The position numbers were made by a program, and so were the translations under genes. From Nereocystis luetkeana (taxonomy: Eukaryota; Sar; Phaeophyceae; Laminariales; Laminariaceae): a DNA stretch of 64,000 nt. Location of the stretch: assembly GCA_031213475.1 (NCBI GenBank), contig JARUPZ010000004.1, forward strand, positions 3,869,501 through 3,933,500, in the 5' to 3' direction. Positions within the stretch are counted from its first letter, which is position 1, and every line of letters begins with the position of its first letter. The notes under the pieces were generated by a model. It searched no databases. It saw only the letters and a program-made list of their open reading frames with translations, and was not told the origin of the DNA. This document shows positions 47,501 to 57,626 of this stretch, in pieces.

Positions 47501-50500
47501 CCGATGAACCACGTGTCCGCGCTGGCGTGGAGCATCCAGGCTGCTGCTGGGAAAAAGCGGGCCGGGGGCGCGACTGTCGCCGCGGTAGGTCTGAACGGTC
47601 TGATGGTCCTTGGTCTCGTTATGAAAGTACATCCAGCACACACCGGACATATCACGATCTACTCTGTAGATCATCTGGGTCCTGAACTGTCGTTCTGAGA
47701 TGTTGTGCAGGGCCTATATATGTACTGTGGTACAAATCCGACCCGCGGGAAACACGTGCTAGATCGTGCAGATTATGCATGCGGCTTCCACCCGGCAGCT
47801 TGAGCTGCAGTAGATCATAGTACGCATCAGGGGTCTGTCTTCCCCTGATTTATCTAGATCATTACGTGCGGATCGGTGATTCTGTCCGAGGTTGTTGTTT
47901 TTAAGCGTCAGCCGCCGATGTGAAAATCAGCTCAGCTGGGTTTTTCCCCCGCCGCGCCCCCGCGGTGATGACTTTGTGGTTCGCGGACTTATCACAACGA
48001 CGCCTTTTTTTAATCTTGCGAGCGAGGGAGACTGCGTGGCGAACATGTTTTTAAGACCTCTTTTTCTGTTCCGGCGAGAGCTTCATGTCAGCGTTTACAC
48101 AAACCGCCCTTGTTGGTCCTAATGGAATATTCTTCGCTTCTTTTCTGTGTGTACGGCCGCAATTTCGTCCCCGAACGGCACTACGTGTAGCGCTCGTCCT
48201 TTTGTTTTTTCGCACGCGCGCTGATGTGTTTTTCTTGGCTTGATTCGCCGCATGTGCCCATGCCCGAATTGTTTTTACTACGTGGCTCGGCTTCGATAAA
48301 AAAAAAACGCTGAAATATTTTCGACTCTATGAGCCTAAACCTACCCCTAGCGTCGACCCTTACGGCCTGAGAAATTTCTCGGAAATTGAAGGTATATTGA
48401 GCAGTCTCTGTGCACCTATAGCCCTAGCACCAACCCCTACCGCCTGGGGCAGTTCAGGGACTTAAGGTGTAGTGGGGAGTCTTTTGTATTGCGCTGCTGT
48501 CAATTTTTTTGTCGAACCTACTGCCACAACCCCTTGATCGAGCATACCAGTAGAAAATAAGCAATAACAGCCGCGGAGTTCTGCGGCCATGCTGAGTTCG
48601 GCCCATGACGCTCTTTGTCAGTCTCCTTCTATCTTTTTTTTCTTGTCCGACCAACTCCTGTGATGTAGTAGTCTGGGCTCTCATCCTCGCGTGTCTCCAT
48701 GCTTGTTCAGGTCGAGCCGGGAGGGAACAACGACAGGAACAACTCGATCAACGACAGAACGTATCGACCAGCCCAAACCAAGCGTCCGCGCCCCAACGCC
48801 TCCACCTCCACCTCGGCCTCCACCACCGCCGCCGCCGGCCCGGGGCGCGGGAGCCGCGGGAGTTCCATTACCGCGGCTTCTACCGCAGCTTCTACAGCAG
48901 CCGCCACTGCAGCCTCTACTGCAACCGCTACTGCAGCATCTACTGCGGCTGCTACTAGTCCCGCGCTTGCTCCTCCGCCTGTGTCGAGGGTTCCTCGCGC
49001 TCCCATGGTCAACCCGTACGGGGCTAGAGCAGCAACTACGGCAGCCACCATCAGACGTCCGGTGGGAGGGCATGGTAGCAACGGCGGGGCCGACGGGGCG
49101 GTTGCAGTAGCGTCGACTGGAGCTGCTGCTGTTGCTGCTTCTACTGCTACCGCGAACCGTGCCTCTACCCCTGCCGCGCCTCCTACGTCGGTCTCGAGGG
49201 TTCCTCGCGCTCCCATCGTCAACCCTTACGCGGTTAGAGCAACAACAGCAACAACGATAGCCGCCGTCATCGACCGTCAGGTGGGAAGGGGCGGTAGCAA
49301 TTGCGGTGGCGCCAGCGGGTTGGTGGTTACATCAGTGCAAGAAGTGCTTGCTACCGCTCCGGCAGCTGCTCGTACTGCTACCGCGGCCCGTACCCCTAAC
49401 CCTGCCGCGCTTCCTCCTTCGTCGGTCTCGAAGGTCCCTCGCGCTCCGCTGCCGCCTCCGGTTGGACGCGACGGAGCAGACCATGGGAGAAGGCCGCTCC
49501 TGCTGCACGACGCGGCAGCGGAAGGTGGAGCGGCAAGCGCGCGTGGTGACGATGGTCTGCCGCCGCCGACCGTATCGCCGGTAAACCCGGTAGGGTCACG
49601 AGAAGGTGGTGGTAGTGAACACCTCACCGTGGATAGCGGAGACGGCAAGAATTACGGTTCTAGTTCGGCCCCTTCGGGTCGTCTTGGGGAAGGGTTTGTT
49701 CATTCGCGGCTGGGGATGGATGGCGATCGCCCCGACAGCGGCGGCAAAGGAACCCGCGGAGGTCCAATCAGCGGCGGTGGTGGCGGCAGAGGTGGTGGTG
49801 GCTGCGGCGGCAGCGGCGGTGGTGGTGGTGATGACGATGGAGGGATCGCGGGGTCTCCGAAAGGGCGTTCTTTGGGGGGAGGGGGGAGGGGAGGGGAGGA
49901 GGGGGGAAGGAGCGGTCGAGGACACGAGCACGCTGAGTGGAGGAACCGGGTGCTAGCGTCGATGGAGAATAGGATGAAAGTTTCTGCGTCCGCCGGTTCT
50001 TCGGCGGCGGCCGCTGGCGGGGGTGGTGCCCGTCCGTTCTCGGCTACAGCGGCAGGTGCGGTAGTCTGTACGTTTCATCGATTTCGCTTTTATTTGGATG
50101 CTGTGAAGCAGGGGCGTGCTGCGATAGGAGTATGTAACATTTTGGCCGAAATATTGGTGACTAGCTGGGCTTCTTAAGGGCGCTGAATATGGTTGGAATG
50201 TGATTTGTACTTCACTACTTTTCTCGTGGTATACCTACTGTGGGCCTCACGGGAGTGCTCATCGGGTGAAGGATTCGTTTTTATCTCAAACGCCAGTGTT
50301 TAGGGCGAGCGGGAAGTCCCCGAAAAAAATAGGTGCATCCCTACCGTAGCGCGCGTCAGCAGTATTACAGGGGGCCATAGTTAATAGGACCTATGGTATG
50401 CATGAAAACCTGTATATTCAACCATTTTTACTAACAATATTTGGTCCTGCTAACTATGGCCCCCCGTAGTAGTAGTACGAGTATGCAGAACGAAAACCGT

Positions 50501-50942
50501 AGTCTGATCTGTGCTGTTGAGTACCTGGGTATACATGCATGTCTCGTCGGTGTTGCGGTACGTAGCTTCCGTGCTGCATTCGTTGAAAACCTCCGCTGCT
50601 TGGAAACGAAAGGAGATGTAGCTGGCTGCTGTATGTGTAGCATATCTAACCCTTGTCTTCTCTCTGGGCGGTTTTCTGTTGCAAGCAGGTCTGTCGGGTC
50701 CTGCCACCACCGGTGCTGCCGATGTGTCCGCTACTACCATCAACACTAGCAAAAACGTTGATGCTGACGCTAACGCGAACGCTAGGGCTAACGCTATCGC
50801 CGACGCCAATGGCGATGGCTCGAGCAGGAGAGGCGACTCGCTTGCGGCGGCGCCGACGGCAGGGAAATCGACCAAGCAGGCTTCTCTTGAGGCGTTTTTT
50901 CCCCCCTCAGCCAGAGGGGAGGAAAATACGAACAGACAATGA
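39576..50942 (+). CDS. ORC6: origin recognition complex subunit 6 with C-terminal PIP box
   Basis: Eight exons join in phase: 39,576-39,665; 41,178-41,362; 41,752-41,854; 42,902-43,006; 45,259-45,339; 47,162-47,584; 48,711-50,055; 50,689-50,942. The CDS is 2,586 nt, 861 residues. Exons 1-5 form the two cyclin-like TFIIB-type folds of ORC6: AQEFLRIMGLKCRPGALG then EIALDLACRALGCPV, AVQLCGIPEAIY, RLLGVQRRYSCKEIAQSVG, then DLDNTVYAVAAFYLCARKIK; these align with human ORC6 landmarks such as YLRLSRVKC, CLDLAASWMKCP and SAALLSACKILKLK. Residues 190-840 are low complexity (Thr/Ala/Gly/Pro) with three VSRVPRAP repeats. The C-terminus carries QASLEAFF (about 841-848). Known ORC6 proteins bind DNA as part of ORC and help load MCM2-7; human ORC6 is 252 residues, so this tail is an expansion. 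Splice sites of exons 2 (GTATTA), 3 (GTCTGC) and 6 (GTAGGT) are weaker than the GTGAGT of exon 4. Confidence 0.9.
40740..40900. repeat. degenerate CAAT/CCAT tetranucleotide array
   Basis: AACCAACCAACCAATC, then CAATCAATC, then five CCAT units near 40,855. Intron 1 of ORC6. Confidence 0.7.
42330..42510 (+). mobile_element. SINE-like element, copy C (3' part), with G30 tract
   Basis: Carries CAGTGGGAATGCTGAAC, AAATGAAGGCACGTACCGAGG, an uninterrupted run of about 30 G, GACACCTGTGTCCACGGCT and GCTGGAAAGTGAAAG, in the order seen at 15,740-15,890. Intron 3 of ORC6. Confidence 0.6.
44540..45140 (+). repeat. dispersed repeat paired with 59,392-59,830
   Basis: Shared blocks in order: (GTT)n, GCAGTCCGTGG..GCAGGACAG, CTCTGGAGTGG..GAATACCTC, ACCAGGGAAGCAAAAA and GACAAAAAAC. 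This copy has extra AAGC/AAAT-rich sequence between them. Intron 4 of ORC6. Confidence 0.6.
45443..45560 (-). mobile_element. MITE family 1, copy 9, with 7-bp insertion, inside ORC6 intron 5
   Basis: Other copies read AAATATATAGGTTTTTTG; this one reads AAATATATACCAGGTAGG followed by TTTTTTG, a clean CCAGGTA insertion at the TA (9-mer at 45,502-45,510). Terminal repeats TATTACGGTGAACCATAGTA and TAGGTCCCTCGTAACA. Confidence 0.85.
46155..46346. mobile_element. CAGGGCTGTT / CGGGTCGGGT repeat family, copy 3
   Basis: TAGGCTGTTTACGGGTCATG at the left and ACCCGCGAACAGCCTTG at the right, with CGGGTC, GGTCGGG and CCCGACCC inside. Intron 5 of ORC6. Confidence 0.55.
46617..46735 (+). repeat. GATCTA-rich dispersed repeat, copy 5 (partial)
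   Basis: TAGATTATAATCTGCCG, TTGTGCAGGATCTGTATGG and GCACATGTGCTAGATCATG. Intron 5 of ORC6. Confidence 0.5.
47660..47895 (+). repeat. GATCTA-rich dispersed repeat, copy 6
   Basis: CTACTCTGTAGATCATCTGG, TTGTGCAGGGCC, AAACACGTGCTAGATCGTGC, TTCCACCCGGCAGC, TATCTAGATCATTACG and TCTGTCCGAGGTTG. Begins about 75 bp into ORC6 intron 6. Confidence 0.6.
50363..50471 (+). mobile_element. MITE family 1, copy 10, in ORC6 intron 7
   Basis: TATTACAGGGGGCCATAGTT and AACTATGGCCCCCCGTAGTA, with an uninterrupted centre (AAAACCTGTATATTCAACC). Confidence 0.85.
50877..50900 (+). other. PIP box codons in ORC6
   Basis: Codes QASLEAFF, an exact Q-x-x-L-x-x-F-F PCNA-interacting motif, preceded by basic KSTK and followed by 13 residues to the stop. 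Confidence 0.8.
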
Positions 50943-51578
50943 CCGATCGTGCTTTCTTGCCACGGTTTCAAAGCTCTCAATGGTTGCTACGGTCTGGGGT
51001 GGGGGGGGTTGGGCTGTGCAGTGCGGGTCTACAGTAGCGCGGATCTCGGCATGGCGAAGTCGAACAGTGCTGCGGGATGGTCGTCTGGCCTGGCCTGGCC
51101 TCGCCTGACCTGGCCTGAGAAAAATAAATAAATAGAGATGCTGCTTGCCTAGCTGCGTTGCGCCTTCCACGATAACAAAACGCGAACCGAGACCAGTTCA
51201 CCACCGAGGCCAGTTCTCTTCCTACAATGCTGCAGTCGGGTAAAAAATCAGACCGAGCACGTATAAAATTGTGTTTTAGAGGAGACCTTGGAAATTTCGT
51301 CGATCCTGATAGTGGGGGGTCCATCATTTTCGTTGTTCCAGAAACTTGACCCACGTTTCGGAGACAATCAACTTTGAATCGGAGTGTACTCACTTGTGTT
51401 GTGGTACAAGGTGGGTCCTTCGGGGGGGGGGGGTTCTTCTCTTCATATTTTCAAGGCGTATGACTCGAGGCACGATGGCGACGTTGACGTGGTGTGTCTT
51501 CAATATTTTATACCACCAGGTATCAGTTTTATTTAGTTTTTGCCCTCCGACAATGTATCGTACATGTTCCATTCCGAC

Positions 51579-51687
51579 TATTACGGGGGACCATAGTTAA
51601 CAGGACCTATGGTACACATAAAAACCTATATGTTTAATCATTTTTACTAACAATATTTGGTCCTGTTGACTAAGGCCCCCCGTAATA
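51579..51687 (+). mobile_element. MITE family 1, copy 11 (tandem pair)
   Basis: Full-length copy, TATTACGGGGGACCATAGTT to AAGGCCCCCCGTAATA. Adjoins copy 12, sharing the TA. Confidence 0.88.
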
Positions 51688-51794
51688 TTACGGGGGGGCA
51701 TAGTTAATAGGACCTATGGTCTACACAAAAATCTATATATTTTGCCATTTTTACCAACACTGTTTGGTCCTATGAACTATGGTCCCCCGGTAAT
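51686..51794 (+). mobile_element. MITE family 1, copy 12 (tandem pair, same orientation)
   Basis: TATTACGGGGGGGCATAGTT to ACTATGGTCCCCCGGTAAT. Head-to-tail with copy 11 through a shared TA, consistent with insertion into the TA duplication of its neighbour. Confidence 0.88.
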
Positions 51795-51799
51795 GACTG

Positions 51800-53880
51800 T
51801 AAACCGAATATCTTCTGATACCGCAGTACTAGCCTCTCTTTACGAGTATAACTCTGAGACAACACAGGCCTTGCTTTTCCCTCTTCGAGGCTTCTGCTTA
51901 CACCTCCCCCCCCTGGCAGGCCCGCGTTTACCCAACTCCTCGTCAATGTTCCACCCCCACGTCAATGGCAGCAGTGCTCCAGTTTCTTCCCTCCCCCCCC
52001 TAGCAGCCTGGCGGTTCCTCAGTGACTGACAAACGCTGACGCTCACGTAGAGGCCAATACTCCTCTCATAGACCACTGCTTCGTGCACATATATGGTGGT
52101 AGTGATAGGGTTAATGTTGTCTAATCAATTTCTCGCGGTACGTGCTTTATCGGTAGTTGTTTTGCCTCGCCCTGATGTTTTCTGGGCATGTGGGGTGAGT
52201 ACTGTAGATACCAAACGTAATCCTCTCCCTGATGAGGGACACACAACGTCTCCACATGGTACGAGTGGATACCATTACTGCTTAAAGCCCAGCGGGCGCA
52301 TCAGCGGTTGTAGTGTAAATGGAGAGCGTATGACGCCTTCTAAGCCTGCAAGGAAGAATCCCTGTGTTTTTTGTGGAAAACTTATTTGAAAAATTATTCC
52401 ACCATCGAATTCAAAAAATGAAAATAATACAAATTCCGAGAAGCTTATGGGCCAGGAAAAAAAATCCGCGGAAATTTTTACTCGACATTTTACAGAAAAA
52501 TCTTAAGACTTTTCTGCGAAAGGTATTGCTCGAAAGAAACTAAGAAATTTCTTAGATTTTTCCGAGATTTTTTAACGAAAAAAATCCAGCACAGAGCCGA
52601 ATATACGCCTTTTCTTCGTAGATCGGTTTTGTTGTGTGGGAAAAAAAATTGTGACAGCCGGCGTTTCGGGCATTCGTTGAGGGGGTCCTCCCCGAAATGC
52701 GCTGTAATGTACCGTGTACGCACGAATATCTTGAGAAGGGCGGTGGCTGGCGGGCCCTCAGCCTCACCGAGCGGCAGCCTGTTGCACCACATATTTTGTC
52801 CGCGGCTAAGAGGACGCGCGCTTCGCGACATTCACGCGCTGCCAGCTGGGGCCATCGTGGAGGACGCGCGACGAGAGAGAGAAAAACACGCGATGTCTGG
52901 GCGAAACACGACAGATCATGTGTGGTGTAGGGGCAACATGGCAGACTCTGCTTCGTACGCCGCTTGTGGACAACGGGCGGCTATACCCAAAGAAACCACT
53001 GGGCGCGGGCTAACGAGCACGCTGTAGCCTCCGAAACTCGAGGAGGGGGGGCCACAGCCTGAAGACAAGAGCGAAAAGGACCTGGGAATATCACAGGCCA
53101 GGCCGGGCAGACGGCCTGCGAGATGGAATCTCGCGGACCGGGCTTGTCCGACGGTCGGTGAGATTGGAATCTCGCAGGCTGGGTCAGGGTTCGACCGGTG
53201 ATTCGAATGTATGACGGGCCGAGCCAGGCGCGGTCGGCCCGGCTCGGCCCACGGTCCGGCCTGGCCGTGCCCCATTCGCGAGAGTTGGCTCCACCCCCAA
53301 AAATCGTTGGATTTGAAATATTGGGATTTTTACAACGTGAAAAATATCACGTAACATGACGTGTTTCGGCTTGTTTTGTTAGAACTGAAAACTCACGGAT
53401 CCTGATTTTTTTTTCGTGCCAAAATTTTCACGAGTCGTGTTTTTTTTTTCGGTTCGTTAGGAACGGCTCTAGTTCACGATAAAAAAATAACGATTCATGC
53501 TAGGGTAGGCAAAAAAAACTTCTGGACCCACACTACCCCCCCCCTCCCTCCCCTCGGCCAGCCCAATTTGTTTGTCCCCCAAACTAAATACCAACGTGTT
53601 TGTGTTGATTCCGAAGCCTCATCAAACCCTTTTACATTGATACCAGTGTATACGTGCCACACATCTAAACCGTACCGACGTGCGCTTTGTTTGTTTTGGT
53701 ATCTCAATCTGAGTGCCAACTTGAGCAAACCAGCGCGCACATAATGTACGTATGTACGCATGTGTCCAGTGTGTGTGTCCAAGTGTGCCGGGAAAAAAAG
53801 TTGGCAAAAAGGCTTGCTCGGCAAAAGAGTGTATTCGATCAAACTTGGTGTGTATGGCAATATGTATGGTGTGTTGTGAT
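51800..53880. other. intergenic, no supported gene
   Basis: A 98-codon plus frame at 52,093-52,389 ends in a cysteine-bearing CVFCGKLI but has no recognisable family or splice context. 53,090-53,270 holds GGCCGGGC and GAATCTCGC blocks resembling the CGGGTC repeat family. Confidence 0.4.
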
Positions 53881-53881
53881 G

Positions 53882-53955
53882 GTGTTACCTACTGAGCTAT
53901 AGGGGTAAAAGATCGATCGATTACCCAGTCCAGGGTAATCCTTATAACACTCTCC
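53882..53955 (-). repeat. tRNA D-arm-like repeat, copy 2
   Basis: GTGTTACCTACTGAGCTATA, GGGGTAAAAGATCGATCGAT and CTTATAACAC on the plus strand; the minus strand carries a box A match (TAGCTCAGTAGG). A similar block lies on the other side of the LTR element at 57,096. Confidence 0.55.
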
Positions 53956-54202
53956 CCCCCTCTGAACGGCGGGATATTTGGAGCGTGGGAACCGTATACG
54001 TCTGCACGCTGGCCTACCCGCTTCATTTCATTACCTGGGGAACCAGGGAGATGTGGTTTTAGGCACGCGCAAGCGTTTCTATAAAATAATCGTTCGAAGT
54101 ATTGCTAAAAAAACAAGTTAAAAGGGGGCAGTCCAAAAACCAAAATATAACAAAAAGAGACACGTTTCCAATCAGCCCATATTATCCAGTACAAGGGAGA
54201 AG

Positions 54203-54474
54203 TGTTACGATACTGCTTTGTATGAGGTTGAAAGCCCGGTAATTCCCTGGGTTCTGGCACTGGCATCGTATTTGTAGTACTTGGAAGGCGTATCTTAGGT
54301 GGAAAACCAGGGGTTTTCCAGAGAGACACGAGCGTGGTCTCAGTCTCTGTCGTGCACGAAAGGAATAAAGCTGCTCCTTTATCTCTAAGCGAACAACAAC
54401 GTGAGTACTAACGAGTACCGACCTAATAAACCCGTCCAGGGATACAAAGTCTCCCGCTGTCTGTGATCTTAACA
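54203..54474 (+). repeat. 5' LTR
   Basis: Starts TGTTACGATACTGC, ends TGATCTTAACA, with GAGACACGAGCGTGGTCTCAG and GTCGTGCACGAAAGGAATAA inside. The ACGAAAGGAATAA stretch could serve as a polyadenylation signal. About 85-90% like the 3' LTR by eye. Confidence 0.85.
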
Positions 54475-56510
54475 AGTGGCGTCGACGGCAGGATCAAGCG
54501 TACCGGGGACCTGGACTTCTTACAGGGGAGTGTCGCCTGCATGGCCGCCGAACCCAACTCGTGCTTCCCACTTGAGGCGGCAGCGAGGGTGGTCTCTGCC
54601 GCTCGCCGACTCCGACCCGACATGCTCGCAGACGACCTCTCCGTCCACGACGCTTGGCTCGACATGGCGGACGGCTCCTGGAAGGCCCAGCAACGCCGGG
54701 GGCACACAGTGGCTCTGGTCATTAGCCTGCGGCAGGCGCACGACCTGTCCCCCTCCACCGTTCTCTAGCCTACTCCGACCGAGTATGGGCGCACTGCAAG
54801 CGCCAGGTCGACCCCGGCGACCAGGGACACCAGCTTTCGGACGTCGGACAGGGCTCGGGACAGGCCCACGCCCCGTCCAACACCCTCTCGGACGACCGGG
54901 CCTACCGACCCCCGGGGCACCAACACCCGGGAGCCCCCGATAGCTCTGGGGCCCACGACAGCTCCCACCGCCGCGATGACGACCGGGACCGCCGGCGCCC
55001 AAGCATGGGAGGAGCCTCGGCCGGCCATGACGGCAGGGCCCGCCGCGGACAGGGTTCAGTTCACGGCCGGAGCACATTTCGGCGAAACGGGGCTGGACGT
55101 CGGCGAAACTGGGGCCAGGGGAAGGACAGCTCGAGCGACGGGCGAAATTGGATCTACCGCCCGCGGGGAGACGCTTCTCTGGCCAACTCTTCGAGGTCCT
55201 CCACGGACGGCAGCGGCGAAAGCCCCGTTCCCGAGGTCACCACCGGCTCCAAGAGGCAAGTGGTCCCCTCTCTAGCGGAAGTTGCTTCCTCCGCCGCGCT
55301 CCTTGGTCGCTTGACCATGTACGATGACCGCGCCATGCCCGTGCTGTCCAACCTTGCCCACGCTCGCACGACGGCGATCGACTCTGCCGCCGCCGCCGCT
55401 GGAAAAGCACACTGCAGACGTCCAACGGGCGTACAAACACCTGGGACTGAAGGACATCTCTCGCATTTCTGTTCTACCTTTTCCCTCCTCGATCAACCCT
55501 TCTGATGCTGCGCAGCAACTCGGTGAAGGTCTCCACGTCTGATATTCTCATGATGTGCAATGATGGCAGCCATGAAGGCCTTTATTCTACCGATTGGATC
55601 CCCGGTAGGGAGTACCCCCTCAAGAAATCCTTCGCGCGCGCCATCGCACCTGACAATCTCACGACCGCCCCCCGCACTATCTTGGCGGATGATTTTTTGG
55701 GGCAGGTGTCGCCCGCCCTCTCAGCCGGATCGACGGGACCGGAAGCATTCACGCTCCTCCTGAGGTTGTTGAGCAACCACTCCGACCGAACCGACACGGG
55801 GGCCAGCTACACCAAGTTGCATAATTTTGGCGTACCTACCGGGACCCCTTTTTTGCGATTGTAGCCGTGCTTTTCGAGGGGTGGTGTCGGCAGCGACGGG
55901 GACTGAGCGTGTTTAGGCATCGGGGGTGGAGGATGTTTTGGAGGTTGTTCGGATGGCAGTGAACGAGCAGTTCCCCAGCTTGATGCCCACGCCGTACCCG
56001 GGAGTTTTGGCTACGGTGTCGAGGCCGTTTGGTACTCTGGAAGCCATGTGGTTGGCTTGTGAGACTCTCGCGAATAATAAGACACCTGGCATCACCGACG
56101 AAAAACATGTTTCTTTGCCTGCTTCTTCGACGGGTGTGCGGCCATCCGCCCCGTCGAGACCCCGGCCCGCCAGTATTGATCGCGGCCAGGGCCGGACGCT
56201 TCCCCAGTCGCCTGTTTGGGAGACGGGGTCGCGCAATAACCCGCTTGTGATGAACGTCCCCAAATCCATCCCTGACTGCCTCGACCCGTGGCTTGACGCC
56301 GCTTCCAACTGCTGGCCCCTAAAATAACAGCACTACGCTGAAGTTCACGCTGTTAGCATGCCCATCCAGACCGAGGGCTCTCCCCTCTGGAGCGGTCTAC
56401 TTTCATCGTCCGCCCGCGCGGCGGCCCTCAGCGAAAACCGAGCCCGCTGTTTGAAGTGCCACGAGGATTTGCACTCCCTCAGACAGTGTAAGCAACCCCT
56501 TTCCCCTTAA
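54475..56510 (+). pseudogene. decayed gag with CCHC zinc knuckle
   Basis: Consecutive Gag-like peptide blocks lie in changing frames: helical VACMAAEPNSCFPLEAAARV and SVHDAWLDMADGSWKAQQ (54,530-54,768), a basic Arg/Asp/Gly-rich stretch and LAEVASSAALLGRLTMYDD (54,770-55,400), ADVQRAYKHLGLKDIS (about 55,410-55,460), SFARAIAPDNLTT and FTLLLRLLSNHSDR (55,505-55,800), DVLEVVRMAVNEQFPSLMP (55,926-56,330), then RCLKCHEDLHSLRQCKQP (about 56,445-56,500). The last has the exact C-x2-C-x4-H-x4-C spacing of retroelement Gag zinc knuckles. At least three frameshifts and one stop separate the blocks, so it is not translatable as one protein. Confidence 0.75.
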
Positions 56511-56685
56511 GGCTACGTCTTCCTTTCATTTTTTTTTACGTATTTTGCCGGCTTCGTTGCCTTGCCGTTCAGAGGTGTGGGAGTGGGTTTTGAGCCGCAT
56601 CTTCGACTCGTGTTCTAGTTCTTGGAATCGGGGTTTCCATGAATTTCCCATAATTCTGCATATACGGCTCATCAGAGTGGGCTAG

Positions 56686-56963
56686 TGTTATGATAATGCG
56701 TTGTATGAGGTTGAAACCCCGGTTAATTGCCTGTGTTTAGGCACTGGGGTCGTACTTGTAGTACTTGGAAGGTGTATCTTAGGTGGAAAACCAGGGGTTC
56801 TCCAAAGAGACACGAGCGTGGTCTCAGTCTCCGTCGTGCACGAAAGGAATAAGCTGCTCTTCTTGTATCTCTAAGGAAGCAACAAACGTGAGTACCAACG
56901 AGTACCGACTCAATAAGCAGACCTGTCCAGGGATACAGTCTCCCGCTGTCCGTGATCTTATCA
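56686..56963 (+). repeat. 3' LTR
   Basis: Starts TGTTATGATAATGC and ends TGATCTTATCA. Collinear with the 5' LTR with scattered substitutions and small indels, so insertion is not recent. Confidence 0.85.
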
Positions 56964-57095
56964 AATGGTGAAGGGAATCACAGCACGACGGTTTGCGGCC
57001 TATTATGAAACAGGGCAAACTGAACAGGGCGGCCGTAGGACGGGAACACGGCAGTTTGCTTGCGACTGCAGTGTCGGAAACCAGGCGTCAAATGT

Positions 57096-57170
57096 GATTG
57101 GTGTTACCTGCGCAGCTATAGGGGTAAAAGATCGATCGATTACCCAACCCAGGATAATTCTTATGAAAGT
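57096..57170 (-). repeat. tRNA D-arm-like repeat, copy 3
   Basis: GTGTTACCTGCGCAGCTATA, GGGGTAAAAGATCGATCGAT and TTACCCAACCCAGGATAA: about 85% like copy 2 over 60 bp. Confidence 0.5.
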
Positions 57171-57174
57171 GTAG

Positions 57175-57600
57175 ACTACAAGCAAGACAAGTCTAGAGTT
57201 AAACTTAAGTACATAAGTAATGGTGTTGCTAATGTAGATGTGCGGCGGCGGTGTGTTTTAAAGTGATTATTTTCTGTTTTTGGCAAGGGAGATGGAACCG
57301 TCCACTCCACAACCCACGCTACTTCATGAACGGACGCCAAAAAGGCAGAGGACACATACATACATAGCTATGTAAACCTCCGGCCACCTCCTCCGGACCC
57401 CCTCGGCCAAGTTTCGGCCGTTGCAATTATCCTCGCCTGCACAGGGCGCCGCCCTCTGCCCCTACGCCCCCTATTCATCATCATCCGATGATGATGAGCC
57501 CTCCTTGCACTTCCTCTTCGCCAACACTATCTGGCCTCTGCTACTTAGAGACACAACTTTAACTTTTTTTTAGACGTCGTGCGGTCACTACCCCCCCCAC
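57175..57600. other. no recognisable gene
   Basis: Nothing coding is supported. CATCATCATCCGATGATGATG at about 57,477 is a short hairpin. Confidence 0.4.
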
Positions 57601-57626
57601 CCGTCCCCGCCCCCTCCCCGCCGGCT

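Larger units (their letters stand above)
54203..56963 (+). mobile_element. gag-only non-autonomous LTR retrotransposon
   Basis: Two direct LTRs (54,203-54,474 and 56,686-56,963) bound 2.2 kb that contains only a decayed gag. A TGG-starting primer-binding-site candidate (TGGCGTCGACGGCAGGAT) begins 2 nt after the 5' LTR. No reverse transcriptase, protease or integrase motif is present. The five-base flanks AGAAG and AATGG are not identical, so the target duplication is lost or the borders are slightly off. Similar gag-bearing, pol-less elements in plants depend on a related autonomous element in trans. Confidence 0.82.

Noticed and set aside
48681-49931. Minus-strand Ala/Pro-rich frames opposite the ORC6 tail
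   Set aside because: Antisense shadows of a GC-rich repetitive exon that joins in phase to both ORC6 neighbours.
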